This document shows, piece after piece, positions 41,371 to 50,813 of a stretch of 64,000 nt of DNA. Position 1 is the first letter of the stretch. Each line of letters starts with the position of its first letter. Origin of the DNA: Myxococcales bacterium. Its GTDB lineage: Bacteria; Myxococcota_A; Polyangia; Polyangiales; Polyangiaceae. The translations under genes and the position numbers were made by a program. The notes beneath the pieces are model-generated. The model had not been told where the DNA came from. It ran no database searches and saw nothing but the letters and a program-made list of their open reading frames with translations. The stretch is taken from contig JACPVJ010000179.1 of assembly GCA_016191785.1 (NCBI GenBank), forward strand, positions 38,197 to 102,196, read 5' to 3'.

Positions 41371-43374
41371 GTGACCGTCCAGTCCGAACCCGAGAGCACC
41401 CCCCGCGAGCTGCGCGCGCTGTCGCCCCGCGCCGAGGCCTCGGTGCGCGGCTTGACCACTCTGGCAGACGCGCTCGGTCGCCACCCGCTGGCTCAGGGCG
41501 CGGTCATCACCCGCCCCCATCCTCTGTTGGTGATGGTGCGCCGGGGCACGGCCAGCGTGCTGCTCTGCCCGGCCTCGGTCTGGGACTCGGGGCGCGAGCT
41601 GATCACGCCCTACGCCGATCGGATCGCCGCCTACGAGACGCGACTCATCCTGCTCGGCCGCCCCGGCGATCCGGATCTGGCCCAGGCCCTGAACCTGGGC
41701 CTGGCCGCCATCGTCGCCGCCGAGCCCAGCGCGCCGGAGGTGGCGGTGGCGCTGCACCAGGCCTTCGAGCTGATGGAGGTCAAGGCCCGCAGCGAGAGCC
41801 GCGGCAAGTGGCTGAACCGTTACCGCTACGAGCTGGGCGAGCTGATCGAGATCGCCCGGGCGCTGACCACCGAGCGCGAGATCGGCAAGCTGCTCGGCTT
41901 GATCCTCGAGAAGAGCCGGTTCGTGACCGGCTCCGACGCCGGCAGCATGTACGTGGTCGAGGGCAGCGACCACGACATCAGCAAGAACCTGCTTCGCTTC
42001 AAGACCAGCCAGAACGACTCGGTCCAGTTCGACTCGCGGGAGTTCACCATGCCCATCAGCCCGCGCAGCATGGCGGGCTGGGCGGCACTCGAGAAGAAGA
42101 GCATCCGCATCGACGATGTGTACGACATGCCGAAGGACTCGCCCTTCGGCTTCGATCGCTCGTTCGATCAGAAGGTGGGCTATCGCACCAAGAGCATGCT
42201 GTGCACGCCGCTGATCACCAAAGAGGGTGAAGTGATCGGCGTCTTGCAGCTGATCAACAAGAAGCGCGAGGCGAGCAACAAGCTGCTCTCGCCCGAAGAC
42301 GTCGAGCGGCTGGTGGTGCCCTTCGACGATCGCAGCGAGCAGCTGATGCAGACCCTCGCGTCCCAGGCGGGCATCGCCCTGGAAAACGCGATGCTCTACG
42401 ACGAGATCCGGTCCATCTTCGAGGGCTTCGTCCGGGCCAGCGTCGACGCCATCGAGCAGCGCGACCCGACCACCAGCGGTCACTCGCGGCGAGTGGCCGA
42501 GCTGACCGTGGGCCTGGCCCACGCCGTCGAGCGCACCGACACGGGCCCTTACAAAGACGTGATCTGGAAGCGCGAGGACATCAACGAGATCGAGTATGCC
42601 TCGCTGCTCCACGACTTCGGCAAGATCGGCGTCCGCGAGCACGTGCTGATCAAGGCCAAGAAGCTCTACCCCCACGAGCTCGAGCTCTTGAAGCAGCGCT
42701 TCGACTTCGTGCGCCGCAGCATCGAGGTCGACCTGCTCTCGCGCAAGCTGGCGGTGGTCGAGCGCGGGGGGCAGCCCGAAGAGCTGGCGGGGCTCGACCA
42801 CGAGCTCAGAGAGCGGCTGGCCGAGCTCGACGGCGCGCTGGCGACGGTGAACCACGCCAACGAGCCGACGGTGCTCGCGGCGGGCGACTTCAAGAAGATC
42901 GAAGAGCTGGCCAAGCAGACCTTCGCCACCCTCGAGGGCGGCCAGGCGCCGCTGCTCACCGCCGAAGAGGTCAAGAGCCTGAGCGTGATGCGCGGCTCGC
43001 TGACCGCCGAAGAGTTCGACGAGATCCGCAGCCACGTCACCCACACCTATCGCTTCTTGTCCAAGATCCCGTGGGGCAAGACCTTCGCGCGGGTGGCGAT
43101 CATCGCTGGCGCCCACCACGAGCGCCTGAACGGAACGGGCTATCCGAACCGCCTGCGGGCCGAAGAGATCCCCCTGCAGTCCAAGATCATGACGATCAGC
43201 GACATCTTCGACGCGCTCACGGCCAGCGACCGGCCCTACAAGCGCGCGGTGCCGGTGGACAAGGCGCTGCACATCCTCGAGCTCGAGGTCAAAGACGGCC
43301 ACGTGGACCCAGAGCTGGTCCGCATCTTCCGTGACGCGAAGGTGTGGGAGCAGATCATGGGCGCGCTGTACTGA
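41371..43374 (+). CDS. GAF and HD-GYP domain cyclic-di-GMP phosphodiesterase-like protein
   Basis: A 667-residue soluble protein. Residues 1-140 are an unassigned N-terminal domain. A GAF domain spans about 155-340 (LLGLILEKSRFVTGSDAGSM, MLCTPLITKEGEVIGVLQLI). The HD-GYP domain begins near 355: SVDAIEQRDPTTSGHSRRVA, HDFGK at 414-418, and HHERLNGTGYP at 582-592. Catalytic His/Asp and GYP residues are present, so hydrolysis of cyclic-di-GMP is plausible. Between HDFGK and the next helix (LTAEEFDEIRSHVTHT) the usual short linker is replaced by about 100 charged helical residues. It could be cotranscribed with phoH. Confidence 0.88.
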   Translation: MTVQSEPESTPRELRALSPRAEASVRGLTTLADALGRHPLAQGAVITRPHPLLVMVRRGTASVLLCPASVWDSGRELITPYADRIAAYETRLILLGRPGDPDLAQALNLGLAAIVAAEPSAPEVAVALHQAFELMEVKARSESRGKWLNRYRYELGELIEIARALTTEREIGKLLGLILEKSRFVTGSDAGSMYVVEGSDHDISKNLLRFKTSQNDSVQFDSREFTMPISPRSMAGWAALEKKSIRIDDVYDMPKDSPFGFDRSFDQKVGYRTKSMLCTPLITKEGEVIGVLQLINKKREASNKLLSPEDVERLVVPFDDRSEQLMQTLASQAGIALENAMLYDEIRSIFEGFVRASVDAIEQRDPTTSGHSRRVAELTVGLAHAVERTDTGPYKDVIWKREDINEIEYASLLHDFGKIGVREHVLIKAKKLYPHELELLKQRFDFVRRSIEVDLLSRKLAVVERGGQPEELAGLDHELRERLAELDGALATVNHANEPTVLAAGDFKKIEELAKQTFATLEGGQAPLLTAEEVKSLSVMRGSLTAEEFDEIRSHVTHTYRFLSKIPWGKTFARVAIIAGAHHERLNGTGYPNRLRAEEIPLQSKIMTISDIFDALTASDRPYKRAVPVDKALHILELEVKDGHVDPELVRIFRDAKVWEQIMGALY

Positions 43375-43404
43375 GCCGCCTTTCGTCCCGGGGGGGGGCG
43401 GAGC

Positions 43405-43423
43405 CCGGCCGAGGTTCGGCCGG
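43405..43423. terminator. Hairpin CCGGCCGA-GGT-TCGGCCGG after the HD-GYP gene
   Basis: A perfect eight-base stem with a three-base loop, about 30 bases past the HD-GYP stop. No T-tract follows, so it is a weak intrinsic terminator candidate. Confidence 0.35.
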
Positions 43424-43428
43424 CCCCG

Positions 43429-43458
43429 TTGGAGAATTATGCGTTCCTGAATTATACT
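43429..43458 (+). promoter_or_regulatory. AT-rich promoter with repeated GAATTAT for the ATPase gene
   Basis: TTGGAG (43429-43434) and TATACT (43453-43458) are spaced 18 bases, close to a sigma-70 promoter; transcription would start only a few bases before the ATG at 43469. GAATTATGCGTTC and GAATTATACTTC repeat in tandem with a 15-base step, overlapping the promoter, like an operator. This AT-rich patch stands out in the GC-rich background. Confidence 0.5.
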
Positions 43459-43468
43459 TCTCTGCAGA

Positions 43469-44887
43469 ATGAAGTTCATCAACCGCTCCACCGAGCTCGA
43501 GCGGCTTTCCGCGCTCTGCCACCGCCGTCAGGGCGGGCTCGCCGTGGTGTACGGGCGCCGCCGTATCGGCAAGACGCGCCTGCTCCTACAGTGGGTCGAG
43601 CGGCACGGTGGGCTGTACACCGTCGCCGACCTGTCGGCGGCGGCGATTCAACGCCGCACCATGGCGCTGGCCATCGCGCCGCAGCTGCCTGGGTTTTCCG
43701 AGGTCGAGTATCCGGACTGGCTCTCGCTCTTTCGGCGGCTCGCCACCGACGCGGAGCGTGCGAAGTGGCGCGGGCCGGTCGTCTTCGACGAGCTTCCTTA
43801 CCTGATGCTCGCTTCGCCCGAGCTGCCGAGCGTGCTCCAGCGTTGGCTCGACCACGAGGCCAAGCAGGCGCGTCTCGTCGTCGCGATCGCTGGCTCGAGC
43901 CAGCGCATGATGCAAGGGCTCGTCCTGGCGAGCGAAGCCCCGCTCTTCGGTCGCGCCGCGGTCGTCCTGGACCTCCCGCCCATGTCGGTCGCTCACCTCG
44001 GCGACGCGCTGGGCCGGGCTCCACCGCGCGAGACGATCGAGCGGTGGACGGCGTGGGGCGGCGTGCCGCGGTACTGGGAGCTCGCGGCGCACGAGCGGGG
44101 CTCGACGCTCGCGCGGGTCGATCACCTGGTGCTCGACCCGACGGGGCCGCTGCACGCGGAGCCCGATCGGTTGCTCCTCGAGGAAGCCGTCCCTGCGACC
44201 GAGGTGCGGCCAGTCCTCGACTCGATCGGGGCTGGCGCGCATCGCGTCTCCGAGATCGCGGGGCGAATGGGGCGAGCGGCGACGTCGCTGTCGCGGCCGC
44301 TCGACCGGCTCGTCGGAATGCGGCTGGTTCGCCGCGAGTACCCGTTCGGCGAGCCAGAGCGCGGCGGGAAGCGGAGCCTCTACCGCATCGACGATCCGTT
44401 CTTCAGGCTCTGGTTCCGCGTGGTGTCGGCCCAGCGCGCGCTCCTCGCTGGGGCTCGACCCGAGGCTCGCCGTGCGCTCCTCGGTCGCCACTGGCCGGCG
44501 TTGGTCGCCGCGAGCTGGGAGGACCTGGTGCGAGCCCACGGCTCGAGCGCGGCGAAGTTCGCCCGCGACGCCTGGGGCCCGGCCCGGCGTTGGTGGTCGG
44601 GGTCGGCCCCGGAATGGGACCTGGTCGCTGAATCGACTCGCGGGCAGCGGTTGCTGCTGGGGGAAGCGAAGTGGAGCGAGCGCCCGCTCTCGAGAGCTGC
44701 GGTCGAGCGCGCGTGTCGGGCGCTCTCGACCCGTCCCGAGCCCGCGCTGGGCGCGCGCTACGCCGACCACGAACGAGTGCGTGCCCTGTTCGTGGTGGAT
44801 GCCGAGCGGGGGGCTGCCGCCGCCGCCGGCTCGAGCGGCGTGCAGGTGGTGACCTCGGAAGAGCTCCTGGCGGTCAGCGGCGGCTGA
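43469..44887 (+). CDS. Archaeal-type ATPase with DUF234-like nuclease-like C-terminus
   Basis: A 472-residue STAND-like ATPase. It begins FINRSTELERLSAL, with Walker A VYGRRRIGKTRLLLQW near residue 28, and Walker B-like GPVVFDELPYL near 105. Sensor IAGSSQRMM and a winged-helix region (RVSEIAGRMGRAATSLSRPL) follow. The C-terminal domain (YRIDDPFFRLWFRVV and beyond) is DUF234-like; WDLVAES and LLLGEAKWS have the D-x(n)-E-x-K order of PD-(D/E)xK nucleases. Family members are patchily distributed between archaea and bacteria, so transfer is likely. Role is unknown. The preceding AT-rich promoter supports a separate transcription unit. Confidence 0.78.
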   Translation: MKFINRSTELERLSALCHRRQGGLAVVYGRRRIGKTRLLLQWVERHGGLYTVADLSAAAIQRRTMALAIAPQLPGFSEVEYPDWLSLFRRLATDAERAKWRGPVVFDELPYLMLASPELPSVLQRWLDHEAKQARLVVAIAGSSQRMMQGLVLASEAPLFGRAAVVLDLPPMSVAHLGDALGRAPPRETIERWTAWGGVPRYWELAAHERGSTLARVDHLVLDPTGPLHAEPDRLLLEEAVPATEVRPVLDSIGAGAHRVSEIAGRMGRAATSLSRPLDRLVGMRLVRREYPFGEPERGGKRSLYRIDDPFFRLWFRVVSAQRALLAGARPEARRALLGRHWPALVAASWEDLVRAHGSSAAKFARDAWGPARRWWSGSAPEWDLVAESTRGQRLLLGEAKWSERPLSRAAVERACRALSTRPEPALGARYADHERVRALFVVDAERGAAAAAGSSGVQVVTSEELLAVSGG

Positions 44888-45132
44888 GCCCCCGAGCGGC
44901 AGGCGCTTCCGACCCGACTTGCCCCCATGGAAATGATTTGCCCGCCCTGCACTGTTTGCGTAGCCGGCGCGGGGGTTTAGCCCGCCGTTCTTGTAGAAAC
45001 CGCTTGGATTGCAGGGCTGCCCGGGCCAGGCCCCGAGGCACGAACCCTGCTAGTACACTCTCGGATGACTACGCCCTGGCGTGCGGCGGCAGGAACTGAA
45101 GCCCACCGACTGGTTCGGTCCTTGGAGGCGTG

Positions 45133-47916
45133 ATGCGCAGCAGAGCTGAACGAATGTCTCTCGTGAGAGCGGGGCTCCTGGTCGGCCTCGTGGGCGGCCT
45201 CGGGGCGCTGCCGATTGGCTGCTCCGACGACGCCGGCCTCGACGCGGCCGGGTTCGACGGCGGCAACGGCGGGGTCGGAGGGGTGGCCACGGGACCCTGC
45301 GAGACCGGCGACAGCCGCAAGTGCGGCATCAAGCTGGCGCAGCACGACGACATCGTGACCTGCTACGTCGGCACCCAGAGCTGTACCGCCGGCAAGTGGG
45401 GCGAGTGCACCGACGGCTCGCAGATCACCAAGAGTGTGGCGGCGCCGCCCGGCATCGGGCCCGGCTCGGGCTCGATGAACTTCCTGGGCAACTGCGCCAA
45501 CAACCCCTGCGACCCGTACTGCCAGAACTACAACAACGACGCGGGCTACAGCGCCGACGGCGGCTCGCCGATCTACACCTGGCAAGGCGGGCAGATCAGC
45601 GGGCTCCCCAATGGCCTGAAGAACAAGGGCTTGATCGAGCCCTGCACCGACGGCGCGGACTGCCAGTTCAACACCTATTGCTGGCACCCGAAGACCAACG
45701 CGGCCTGCGGGCACAGCAAGTGTGTTGCGGGCGCCAAGCTCCCTTGGGACTGTGACAAGTGCGTCAAGCAGATCTGCAAGGGCAATCAGACCTGCTGCAT
45801 TTACCCCGACACCGCAGCGCGGGGCGGCAGCTGCGCGCACAGCATCTGCCAAGCTGGCGGAGTCGGGTCGGAGCTCGCGAAGGGCTGCGACTCGGCGGGT
45901 GAGGACTGCGTTCAGCAGATCTGTGACAAGGGCGGCGCGTTCGCCGACTGCTGCAAGAACAACAAGGCGTGGACGGCCGCTTGCGTGGCCGAAGTGAGCG
46001 CCACCTGCGGGCTGAATTGCGCGCAGATCGACACCGCGGTCGGCAGCTGGACGGCGGCGTGCGCTGGCAGTGTCGCGACGGCCTGCGACGCGGTCTGCGA
46101 CACCGTGCCCCCCATCACGGAAGAGGGCAAGTGCAAGGAGTGGATCCCGGGCGAGACGGACCCGTCCTGCGCGGGCGTCGACTTGACGGTGGACGTACCT
46201 TGCTCGAACAACATCCCGGTCTGCAACCACGGCACCGTGGCGGCCCCGGCGGGCATCCGCTTGGTGCACTACCCCGCGAACTCGAACCAGTACCCGAAGT
46301 GCGATCCGAGTCAGACGCACCCGAACATGTACGAGTGCTTCACCACTCAGCCCATCCCGCCGGGCGAGTGCACGACGGCGCTGCAATACTGGGACGGCGC
46401 CGCCTGGAAGTCCGGCTGCGATCAGCTGGTGGGCAACCGCGAGATCATGATCAACCCCCAGACCCAATCCGGCAAGACGACTCCGGGGGGTTACGCGGGG
46501 TACGTCAACGAGTGCAGCTGCAAGGACAACTGGTCGCTGTACTCGGGCGGCACCTGCGGGCTTCCGGTCTGTGGCGGCGACACCCAGATCGCCACGTTCA
46601 AGAAGATCAACTACTATGTGATGTTCGACCGCTCGGGCTCGATGGAAGACAACGGCCTGTGGGCTCCGGCCGTCGCTGGCATGACGGCGTTCTACGGGCT
46701 GGCGGCCAACGCCGGCCTCGGCATCGCGCAGGAGTTCTACCCGATGCTCGGCCCGGGTGGCGCCTACGGAGATGGTTGCGCAGCGGGCAACTGCAACGCG
46801 CCGCCTTGCGGCAATCCGATGATTCCCCTCGGCCTACTCACCGCAGCGGCTGCGCCCACTGACACCCACGAGAAAGCGCTGATCGACTCGTTTGCGCTGA
46901 CCTTCCCGTCCAGCGTCCCGGCTGGCATCAAAGGCTCCGGCTACGGAACTCCGACTCACCCAGCCCTCGACGGCGCGCTGCAGTGGGCAACGGCGCAAAC
47001 CATCCTCAAGCCGACCGAGCAGTTCGACGTGATCCTGATCACCGACGGCGCACCGGTGAACTGCGACACCAGCACCGCCGGCGTGGTGGCGCTGGCCTCG
47101 GCTGCGTTCAACACCACCGGCATCCGCACCTACACGATCGGGCTCCCGGGCGCGTCCACTGCCTATCTGAACGCGATCGCCGCCGCCGGCGGGACTGGAA
47201 CTTCCATCACAGTGGCGTTCGCCACCATGGCCGCGGACATCCAGGCCGCGCTCTTGGCCATCAGCGGCAACGGCGTCACGTGCGCGTCCGACCTCCCGTC
47301 GACCAGCTTGTTCGACATCGGCAACGTCACGGTCAAGTACACGCCCTCGAGCGGCCCCGCGGTCAACCTGCCGAAGCGCGCCGACTTGGCCGCCTGCAAC
47401 GGCAACGTCAACGCCGGCTGGTACTACGACAACAACGCGGCTCCGACGAAGCTGTTGCTTTGCCCGAAGAGCTGCATCACCGCCCAGAACGACGCGGGCT
47501 CGAAGATCGACATCGCGCTCGGCTGCCCCACGGGCGCGGGCCCGGTCACGGTCACGCTGGACCACCAGGGTCAGTGCCCGCCGGGCAGCAAGCCGGTGTG
47601 GAACTTCTTCTCGTACGACACCACCACGCCCAACACGTCCACGGTGACCTTCCGGGTGCGGACGGCCGACACCCAGGCGGGGCTCTCCTCCGCCGGCTGG
47701 CACAACCTGGCCGTGGCGCAGTCCGTTCCGACCGACACCCAGGTCTGCCCGCTCACCGGGCCTGCGCCCTGCCCCATCGACGCCTTCGCCGCGCTGGGCT
47801 TCCCCGACCAGAAGCGCGCCTGGGCGCAGCTCGAGATGGCGCTGGTGCCGGGCGGCGGCGGTATTCCGACGGTCAACACCTTCAACCTCACGTACTCTTG
47901 TCCGCCAAGCGAATGA
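45133..47916 (+). CDS. VWA-domain Cys-rich lipoprotein
   Basis: A 927-residue exported protein: SLVRAGLLVGLVGGLGALPI followed by GCSDD is a lipoprotein signal. A Gly-rich spacer and a long Cys-rich region (about residues 55-480, for example CDKCVKQICKGNQTCC and CVQQICDKGGAFADCC) precede a von Willebrand A domain beginning YYVMFDRSGSMED, whose D-x-S-x-S binds a metal at the MIDAS site, with VILITDGAP later. The C-terminal 250 residues are beta-rich. Such proteins act in surface adhesion. GGAGG precedes the start. The stop overlaps the next start (ATGA), so both are made together. Confidence 0.83.
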   Translation: MRSRAERMSLVRAGLLVGLVGGLGALPIGCSDDAGLDAAGFDGGNGGVGGVATGPCETGDSRKCGIKLAQHDDIVTCYVGTQSCTAGKWGECTDGSQITKSVAAPPGIGPGSGSMNFLGNCANNPCDPYCQNYNNDAGYSADGGSPIYTWQGGQISGLPNGLKNKGLIEPCTDGADCQFNTYCWHPKTNAACGHSKCVAGAKLPWDCDKCVKQICKGNQTCCIYPDTAARGGSCAHSICQAGGVGSELAKGCDSAGEDCVQQICDKGGAFADCCKNNKAWTAACVAEVSATCGLNCAQIDTAVGSWTAACAGSVATACDAVCDTVPPITEEGKCKEWIPGETDPSCAGVDLTVDVPCSNNIPVCNHGTVAAPAGIRLVHYPANSNQYPKCDPSQTHPNMYECFTTQPIPPGECTTALQYWDGAAWKSGCDQLVGNREIMINPQTQSGKTTPGGYAGYVNECSCKDNWSLYSGGTCGLPVCGGDTQIATFKKINYYVMFDRSGSMEDNGLWAPAVAGMTAFYGLAANAGLGIAQEFYPMLGPGGAYGDGCAAGNCNAPPCGNPMIPLGLLTAAAAPTDTHEKALIDSFALTFPSSVPAGIKGSGYGTPTHPALDGALQWATAQTILKPTEQFDVILITDGAPVNCDTSTAGVVALASAAFNTTGIRTYTIGLPGASTAYLNAIAAAGGTGTSITVAFATMAADIQAALLAISGNGVTCASDLPSTSLFDIGNVTVKYTPSSGPAVNLPKRADLAACNGNVNAGWYYDNNAAPTKLLLCPKSCITAQNDAGSKIDIALGCPTGAGPVTVTLDHQGQCPPGSKPVWNFFSYDTTTPNTSTVTFRVRTADTQAGLSSAGWHNLAVAQSVPTDTQVCPLTGPAPCPIDAFAALGFPDQKRAWAQLEMALVPGGGGIPTVNTFNLTYSCPPSE

Positions 47917-49094
47917 CCCGCACCTCGATCCTCCTGGCATTCGTTGCCGCTCTGGCCCTCGCGGGGTGTGGCGGCGACGACGACAAGAAGAAACCGTTCA
48001 GCGGCACTGGAGCGAGCAGCGGCACCGGTGGCGGCGGCACCGGTGGCGGCGGCACCGGTGGCTCGTCGGGTGACGGCGGGGCGGGCGGCATCGCCGGCGG
48101 CGGGGCCGGCGGCGTCGGTGGTGGTGGCTCGGGCGGCGGCGGCACCGGTGGCGGCGGCACCGGCGGTGGGGGCGGCTCCGGCGGCGGCACCATCGGGCCC
48201 GAGCAGTGCAACGACGGCCTCGACAACGACCAAAACGGCAAGACGGACTGCGCCGATCCGGTGTGCACCGCATCGTGCACGTCGGCCTGCGCGAAGCCCG
48301 ACGTGCTGCCGGATCCCGCAGTCGTGTCCGGCTCGACCGCGGGTCACGTCGACAGCGTGAAGAACGCGTGCAGCGGCGCGGCCGGGGGCATCGACGTCGC
48401 GTACGAGTTCACCGCCAAGCACAGCGGCGTGTTCGAGGCCGTGCTCGGCGGCTTCTCTGATCTCACGCTGTCGGTGCGCTCGGCGTGCAACGGCACCGAG
48501 CTCGGGTGCACGTCGGGCAAGTCCCTCAAGCTGCCCGTCACGGCAGGCACCAAGCTCTGGCTCGTGGTCGACGCAGCCAGCGCCAGCAGCGGCGGCCCGT
48601 TCGGGCTCTCGGCCCAGAGTCGAGCCATCGCCTGCGGTGACACGCACGTCGATGGCACGGAAGCCTGCGACGACGGCAACACCAAGAGCGGCGACGGCTG
48701 CAGCGCCAGCTGCACGGTCGAGGCGAAAGAGACCGAGCCCAACAACACCTCAGCGCAAGCCAATACCTGGGAAACGCCCTTCGTGGCGAGCATCGGCCCG
48801 GCGGGAGACATCGACGTGGTGAAGGTCACGATCACCAAAGCGAACACCACGCTCAGCGCGACCATCTCCGACCTCGGTGGCGGCCTGTGCGACCTGGAGA
48901 AGGTCGACAGCTATCTGGCGCTCTGGGACTCGACGGAGTCCATCTTGGCCGCCGACGACAACTCCGGCGATGGTCTGTGCTCGTCGCTCAGCAAGACGGG
49001 GCTCGCCGCGGGCACCTACTACCTCGCGGTCAAGGCCGGGCCGGGCGCGTCTTCGGCAACTTTTGCATACAAGCTCAACGTCTTCCTGAACTGA
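47913..49094 (+). CDS. Lipoprotein with myxobacterial Cys-rich repeat and PPC-like domain
   Basis: A 393-residue exported protein: lipobox LALAGC, a 75-residue Gly/Thr linker, one MopE-like motif (CNDGLDNDQNGKTDC), a first PPC-like beta domain (VDSVKNACSGAAGGIDVAYE, FEAVLGGFSDLTLSVRSAC), the myxobacterial disulfide repeat GTEACDDGNTKSGDGCSASC, and a second PPC-like domain (GPAGDIDVVKVTITKANTTL, GTYYLAVKAG). These domains commonly follow secreted enzymes; here there is no catalytic domain. It is translationally coupled to the VWA lipoprotein, so the two may form a surface complex. Confidence 0.82.
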   Translation: MTRTSILLAFVAALALAGCGGDDDKKKPFSGTGASSGTGGGGTGGGGTGGSSGDGGAGGIAGGGAGGVGGGGSGGGGTGGGGTGGGGGSGGGTIGPEQCNDGLDNDQNGKTDCADPVCTASCTSACAKPDVLPDPAVVSGSTAGHVDSVKNACSGAAGGIDVAYEFTAKHSGVFEAVLGGFSDLTLSVRSACNGTELGCTSGKSLKLPVTAGTKLWLVVDAASASSGGPFGLSAQSRAIACGDTHVDGTEACDDGNTKSGDGCSASCTVEAKETEPNNTSAQANTWETPFVASIGPAGDIDVVKVTITKANTTLSATISDLGGGLCDLEKVDSYLALWDSTESILAADDNSGDGLCSSLSKTGLAAGTYYLAVKAGPGASSATFAYKLNVFLN

Positions 49095-49135
49095 CCTCGC
49101 CGCGCTCCGCACCCCGTGGTATCCGGCCTCCCGTC

Positions 49136-50410
49136 ATGCCGGAAATCATCAGCGTTGTCGCGCGCGAGATCCTCGACTCGCGTGGTAACCCGACGGTCGA
49201 GGCGGAAGTCCACACCCAGAGCGGGTTCGGCCGTGGCGCGGTGCCCAGCGGCGCCTCCACCGGCGAGCACGAAGCCCTCGAGCTGCGCGACGGGGACAAG
49301 CAACGATACCTGGGCAAAGGGGTGTCGACCGCGGTCACCAACGTCAACGACGTGATCGGGCCGGCGCTGGTCGGGCTGTCGGCCTTCGATCAGCCGGGCA
49401 TCGATCAGATCATGCTCGACCTGGACGGCACGCCCACAAAGAGCAAGCTGGGCGCGAACGCCATCTTGGCCGTCAGCATGGCGGTGGCGCGCGCCGGCGC
49501 CGACGTGGTCGGCCTGCCGTTCTGGCGATACCTGGGCGGCGTGCAGGCGCGCGTGCTGCCCACGCCGATGATGAACATCCTGAACGGCGGCACCCACGCC
49601 GACAACGGCCTCGAGGCCCAAGAGTTCATGATCGTGCCGCTGGGCCTGCCCAGCTTCGCCGAGGCGCTGCGTTGCGGCGCCGAGATCTTCCATGCGCTCA
49701 AGGCCAACCTGAAGAAGGACGGCCTGACGACCGCGGTGGGTGACGAGGGCGGGTTCGCTCCACGTCTCGAGACCAACGAGGCCGCGCTGCAGCGCATCGT
49801 GAGCGCCATCGAGGCCGCCGGCTATAGGCCCGGCGAGCAGGTGGGCATCGCCCTCGACCCGGCGGCGAGCGAGTTCTACGCCGACGGCAAGTACACCTGG
49901 GACAAGAAGCCGCACACCCCGGCCGAGCTGGTCGGCCTGTACGAGAAGCTCTGCGAGAAGTACCCGATCGTCCGCATCGAAGACGGCCTGGCCGAGGACG
50001 ACTGGGACGGCTGGAAGCTCTTGACCGACAAGCTGGGCACGCGCATCCAGCTGGTCGGCGACGATCTCTTCGTGACCAACAAGCAGCGGCTGGCCCAGGG
50101 CATCCAGAAGAAGATCGGCAACTCGATCTTGATCAAGCTGAACCAGATCGGCACCCTCACCGAGACGCTGGACACCATCCGCTTGGCGACCAGCGCCGGG
50201 TACACCTCGGTGATCTCGCACCGCTCGGGCGAGACAGAGGATCCGTTCATCGCGGATCTGGCCGTGGGCACCAACGCGGGCCAGATCAAGACCGGCAGCC
50301 TGAGCCGCAGCGATCGCATCGCGAAGTACAACCAGCTGCTCCGCATCGCCGAAGAGCTGGGGGACTGCCAGGTCTACGCGGGCCGCACGCCGTTCACGCG
50401 TGCCCGCTGA
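49136..50410 (+). CDS. eno: Enolase
   Basis: Enolase interconverts 2-phosphoglycerate and phosphoenolpyruvate in glycolysis and gluconeogenesis. It is 424 residues, the usual length. Diagnostic sequence includes REILDSRGNPTVEAEV, PSGASTGEHEALELRD, GDEGGFAP, the metal ligands around IALDPAASEFY, IEDGLAEDDWDGW, GDDLFVTN and the signature LIKLNQIGTLTET, followed by ISHRSGETED. The ATG is the first in the family-conserved N-terminus. The small membrane protein that follows begins within its last codons. Confidence 0.97.
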   Translation: MPEIISVVAREILDSRGNPTVEAEVHTQSGFGRGAVPSGASTGEHEALELRDGDKQRYLGKGVSTAVTNVNDVIGPALVGLSAFDQPGIDQIMLDLDGTPTKSKLGANAILAVSMAVARAGADVVGLPFWRYLGGVQARVLPTPMMNILNGGTHADNGLEAQEFMIVPLGLPSFAEALRCGAEIFHALKANLKKDGLTTAVGDEGGFAPRLETNEAALQRIVSAIEAAGYRPGEQVGIALDPAASEFYADGKYTWDKKPHTPAELVGLYEKLCEKYPIVRIEDGLAEDDWDGWKLLTDKLGTRIQLVGDDLFVTNKQRLAQGIQKKIGNSILIKLNQIGTLTETLDTIRLATSAGYTSVISHRSGETEDPFIADLAVGTNAGQIKTGSLSRSDRIAKYNQLLRIAEELGDCQVYAGRTPFTRAR

Positions 50411-50810
50411 TCCCGATCTCGAGGCCTATCGCTCGAGCGTCCGCGTCATCGGCACGGTGACGCTGGTGGTCGGCGTGCTGTGGCTGTTCGGCGTGCTCCT
50501 CTTCGCGACGGTGGGCACGCTGGGCGGCCTCGGCATCCTCAACCCCCACGAGAGCGCCGGCGATCGCCTGGCCGGCATCGGCGGCAGCGCCCTGGTCGGC
50601 CTCTATTGTGCCGCGGGCGCCGCCGTGAACATGGTCGCCGGCTCCGGCCTTCGGCGCCTGGCGCCGTGGAGCCGCGGCGCGGGGATCGCCGCAGCAGTGC
50701 TCGACATCCTGGGCGGGTGCGGCTGCGTGGTCGGGTTGGCCCTCGGGATCTGGATGCTGGTGGTCTTGCTCGACTCCCGCGCGGCCCGCGCCTTCGCGCC
50801 GGCCGGGTGA
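50400..50810 (+). CDS. Small integral membrane protein
   Basis: A 136-residue protein with about four hydrophobic segments: IGTVTLVVGVLWLFGVLLFA, SALVGLYCAAGAAVNMVAGS, GIAAAVLDILGGCGCVVGLA and ALGIWMLVVLLDS. No family motif was recognised. The GTG start lies inside the end of eno (11-base overlap), so expression is probably coupled to enolase, which could be coincidental. Confidence 0.7.
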   Translation: MPADPDLEAYRSSVRVIGTVTLVVGVLWLFGVLLFATVGTLGGLGILNPHESAGDRLAGIGGSALVGLYCAAGAAVNMVAGSGLRRLAPWSRGAGIAAAVLDILGGCGCVVGLALGIWMLVVLLDSRAARAFAPAG

Positions 50811-50813
50811 AGG

